NCBI GenBank assembly: GCA_902462325.1
Contig: CABQBF010000096.1
Span: 1 to 9,528 of the forward strand
Direction of reading: 5' to 3'
Source of the DNA: an uncultured Peptococcaceae bacterium
GTDB taxonomy: Bacteria; Bacillota; Peptococcia; Peptococcales; Peptococcaceae
Length of the DNA: 9,528 nt
Shown here: piece by piece, positions 7,490 to 9,528 of the stretch
How the letters are laid out: every line of letters starts with the position of its first letter
Numbering within the stretch: position 1 is the stretch's first letter
Program-made: the position numbers and the translations under genes
Notes under the pieces: generated by a model
The model's database searches: none
Told to the model about the DNA's origin: nothing
Seen by the model: only the letters and a program-made list of their open reading frames with translations

Positions 7490-7507
7490 TGATAAATATT
7501 GATAAAT
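7490..7507 (+). repeat. Helically phased direct repeat TGATAAAT upstream of the ferredoxin operon
   Basis: TGATAAAT occurs at 7490-7497 and again at 7500-7507, 10 bases start to start, which is about one helical turn. The pair lies just upstream of the presumed -35 region (7513-7518) of the ferredoxin operon and just after the lysR terminator, where a LysR-type activator site would be expected. The surrounding sequence is very AT-rich, so chance is possible. Confidence 0.4.
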
Positions 7508-7512
7508 TATTC

Positions 7513-7541
7513 TTTTTATTTCCATAAACAAAACGTACAAT
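7513..7541 (+). promoter_or_regulatory. Probable promoter of the ferredoxin-flavoprotein operon
   Basis: A -10 box TACAAT (7536-7541, 5/6) has TTTTTA (7513-7518, 3/6) at 17 bases upstream. The weak -35 fits an activator-dependent promoter. The leader to ATG 7617 would be about 70 bases and contains the hairpin AACAGC (7555-7560) / GCTGTT (7567-7572), which lacks a T-run and so is not a terminator. Confidence 0.45.
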
Positions 7542-7616
7542 GAAGGTATCAGAGAACAGCAATGCGGCTGTTATTCTACGAAAAATATGTGTAGTAAAAA
7601 GAATGGAGGAGATTGG

Positions 7617-7838
7617 ATGATTGCGAGTATTGAGGCAAAAAAATGTGTCGGCTGCGGCAGTTGCGTGAACCGCTGTCCATTGGATGTCATTCGGCTGAAT
7701 GAGCAGAAAAAGGCTTATATTGCTTATCCGGAGGATTGTATGACCTGTTATATCTGTGAGCGGTATTGTCCGACCGGTGCGATTTATGTGCATCCTTTCC
7801 GGGAAGCACTGCCAAAAATTTTTGCGCAGGAATATTAA
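7617..7838 (+). CDS. Small 2x[4Fe-4S] ferredoxin, AprB-like
   Basis: This 73-residue cytoplasmic electron carrier has two complete cluster motifs: C10-x2-C13-x2-C16-x3-C20-P and C41-x2-C44-x2-C47-x3-C51-P, so it should hold two [4Fe-4S] clusters. ATG 7617 is preceded by GGAGGA (7605-7610) six bases upstream; an in-frame ATG at 7587 lies before that site and has none of its own, so it is rejected. From memory of the family, the spacing and the second-cluster region (CMTCYICERYCPTGAIYVHP) resemble AprB, the iron-sulfur subunit of adenylylsulfate reductase, but without AprB's longer C-terminal tail. It sits 17 bases before the flavoprotein gene, in the order seen for aprB-aprA. The inferred role is passing electrons to or from that flavoprotein. 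A generic bacterial ferredoxin is the alternative. Confidence 0.93.
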   Translation: MIASIEAKKCVGCGSCVNRCPLDVIRLNEQKKAYIAYPEDCMTCYICERYCPTGAIYVHPFREALPKIFAQEY

Positions 7839-7855
7839 TGGAGAGATGAGGTGCG

Positions 7856-9528
7856 ATGACAATGGAGAGAAAGCTATTGGAAACCGATGTGCTGATTATC
7901 GGCGGCGGCTCTGCCGGTATGTGGGCGGCTAGTCGCTTGAAGGAGCTGCAGCCGGAGAAAGACGTTTTGATTATTGATAAAGGGCCAAAAGACTGGGGTG
8001 GGTTGATGACGATGGCTGGCGGCGATTTTGATGCTGTGCAGCCTAGTGAGAATATTGACGATTGGATGGAGGATTTTGTTTATTATTTTGACGGCTTGTG
8101 CGATCAGCCTTTGATGGAAGAAATTTTGCAGCATTCCTTTGACCGAATGCAGGATTATCAGCGGTATGGCTGTGAATTCTTTAAGAAGGCGGACGGTTCT
8201 TTTAAAAGTGTGCCGCAGCGGGGTTTATCTCATGTGAAGCTGTATCCGGCGCAGCTGAAGGGCAGAGGAGGCGAAATGATGGTGCGCGGTTTGGTAGAAC
8301 AGCTGCAGCAGAAGGGCGTGAAACGTCTGGGCCGTATTTTGATGACCGATCTGCTCAAGCAGGAAGGCCGTGTGGTTGGTGCCGTGGGCTTTGACACCTT
8401 AAATGGCGATTTCTATGTGGTGAAAGCGCAGGCTGTGGTGGCAGCTACTGGTGTAGGCGGCTGGAAAACCTCTTATGGCAAAAACACGCCTACCGGTGAA
8501 GGGGTAGAGATGGTGTATAAGGCAGGCGCTCGTCTGAAAGACTTTGAATTCAGCAGAGTCTGGAATATGCCGAAATATTTTGGTTGGGAAGGACAAACAA
8601 CCTTGATGCCTTTAGGCGGTCGTTTTGTCAATGCTTTGGGCGAGCCTTTTATGGAAACCTACTCGCCGGTGCTGAAAGCCAATACGGATCCCCATTTCAC
8701 GACCATTGCCATGGCTATGGAAATTCGGGCAGGACGGGGCCCTATTTATTTTGACATCAGTCAAATTTCTCCGAACGATTTGGTGCTGGTTAAACCGCAG
8801 AACGGCTGGCAGTTGATGAATTATGAAAAGCTGCGGGATTTGGGCATGGATTTATTCCGGGATAATACCCAATGGGTGCCGCAGATGACCATTTCTTATG
8901 GTGGGATGGATGCTGACATTCATGGCGAAACTAACGTCCCCGGCTTATTCGCTGCCGGTACAGCCAGAAGCACGGAGCCTGGTGTCTATGCAGGCGGCTT
9001 TGCGCTGATGACGACCTCTGTGACCGGATATCTGGCTGGTGAAGGCGTAGCCCGCTTTTTGGAAGAACAACCCCGGTTGGAAATTACGTTGGATGAAGAA
9101 GCAATTGCCGCATTACAGCAGGAAATCTATGCACCGCTGAATCGGGATGGGTTATCGCCTAAAGCAGTGTTGACAGAAATTCAGCAAATCATGTTCCCCT
9201 ACAATGTATCTATCTTAAAGACTGAAACAGCTTTGCAGGATGCGCTGCATCGCTTGAAAACTTTGCAGTTTACCAAAATTCCGCAAATGGCTGCTAAAGA
9301 TGCCCATTATTTGCTGAAACTGCGGGAAGTACGCGCCATGGCATTTGTCAGTGAGCTTTATCTGCGGGCTTCGTTAGAGCGCAGGGAATCCCGTGCCGGA
9401 CATTATCGGGAGGATTATCCGCAGCGGAACGATACTTATTTGGGTTGGCTGACCATTGAGCAGGATGAAGCGCAGCAGATGCGGTTTGCCTGGAAGCCAG
9501 TACCGACAGCACAATATAAATACCCGAT
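7856..9528 (+). CDS. FAD-dependent oxidoreductase of the AprA/FrdA/SdhA superfamily, 3' end cut by window edge
   Basis: 557 codons are visible and the gene runs off the right edge. The N-terminal Rossmann motif is VLIIGGGSAG (12-21) with an acidic D41 at the end of strand 2. AATGVGG (196-202) and NVPGLFAAGTA (360-370) are the later FAD-contact regions. The C-terminal helical domain (about 420 on) contains ESRAGHYREDYPQRND (511-526), typical of fumarate reductase, succinate dehydrogenase and APS reductase flavoproteins. Where FrdA/SdhA carry an H-[YT]-TMGG segment, this protein has TISYGGMDAD (345-354), lacking the histidine, so simple fumarate reduction is doubtful. The start is uncertain: GAGG (7848-7851) is 4 bases from ATG 7856 and 10 from ATG 7862. 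The upstream ferredoxin, in the aprB-aprA order, suggests a two-subunit enzyme. No signal peptide or heme motif is seen, so it is probably cytoplasmic. Family members are about 550-660 residues, so little may be missing. The substrate is unknown. Confidence 0.9.
   Translation, partial: MTMERKLLETDVLIIGGGSAGMWAASRLKELQPEKDVLIIDKGPKDWGGLMTMAGGDFDAVQPSENIDDWMEDFVYYFDGLCDQPLMEEILQHSFDRMQDYQRYGCEFFKKADGSFKSVPQRGLSHVKLYPAQLKGRGGEMMVRGLVEQLQQKGVKRLGRILMTDLLKQEGRVVGAVGFDTLNGDFYVVKAQAVVAATGVGGWKTSYGKNTPTGEGVEMVYKAGARLKDFEFSRVWNMPKYFGWEGQTTLMPLGGRFVNALGEPFMETYSPVLKANTDPHFTTIAMAMEIRAGRGPIYFDISQISPNDLVLVKPQNGWQLMNYEKLRDLGMDLFRDNTQWVPQMTISYGGMDADIHGETNVPGLFAAGTARSTEPGVYAGGFALMTTSVTGYLAGEGVARFLEEQPRLEITLDEEAIAALQQEIYAPLNRDGLSPKAVLTEIQQIMFPYNVSILKTETALQDALHRLKTLQFTKIPQMAAKDAHYLLKLREVRAMAFVSELYLRASLERRESRAGHYREDYPQRNDTYLGWLTIEQDEAQQMRFAWKPVPTAQYKYP

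Noticed and set aside
7311..7862. Minus-strand 183-codon frame
   Set aside because: It is antisense to the lysR end, the intergenic promoter region and the entire ferredoxin gene, whose eight ordered cysteines show the real coding strand.

Overview
The window looks like ordinary chromosomal DNA of an anaerobic, low-to-mid GC Firmicutes-type bacterium. Strong AGGAGG/GGAGG ribosome sites precede every gene but the last, the terminators are compact hairpins plus T-runs, and the gene content is that of an anaerobe (clostridial-type pyruvate carboxylase, a LUD/4Fe-4S lactate-utilisation protein, a small 2x[4Fe-4S] ferredoxin beside a fumarate-reductase-fold flavoprotein). A Negativicutes host, for example an Acidaminococcaceae-like gut anaerobe, is my best guess, but this is inference from gene flavour only.

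Layout. Positions 1-1128 (minus) hold most of a LutB-like iron-sulfur protein that runs off the left edge. Positions 1322-1636 (minus) encode a 104-residue, three-helix membrane protein of unknown function, ending in its own intrinsic terminator (1274-1305). The 312-base gap 1637-1948 carries back-to-back promoters for that gene and for pyc. Positions 1949-5380 (plus) encode a full-length 1143-residue pyruvate carboxylase, ending in a strong hairpin terminator. Positions 5613-6314 (plus) are an alpha/beta hydrolase gene with its catalytic triad intact but broken by one in-frame TAA at 5865-5867. Positions 6472-7401 (plus) encode a LysR-type regulator with a clear promoter and terminator. Positions 7617-7838 and 7856 to the right edge are a tightly spaced pair: a 73-residue ferredoxin resembling the N-terminal part of AprB, then an AprA/FrdA-fold FAD protein truncated by the window end.

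How they fit together. Pyruvate carboxylase makes oxaloacetate from pyruvate, and a LutB-type protein would feed pyruvate from lactate, so the left half fits C3/C4 acid metabolism. The right half looks like a small regulated redox module: LysR regulator, electron-carrying ferredoxin, and a flavoprotein of the succinate dehydrogenase/fumarate reductase/APS reductase superfamily whose usual fumarate-reductase His-containing motif seems altered. Its substrate cannot be told from the sequence. I found no CRISPR array, transposase, phage gene, tRNA or rRNA. I did not find a clearly novel system. The LysR-ferredoxin-flavoprotein module and the single-stop hydrolase are the items most worth following up.
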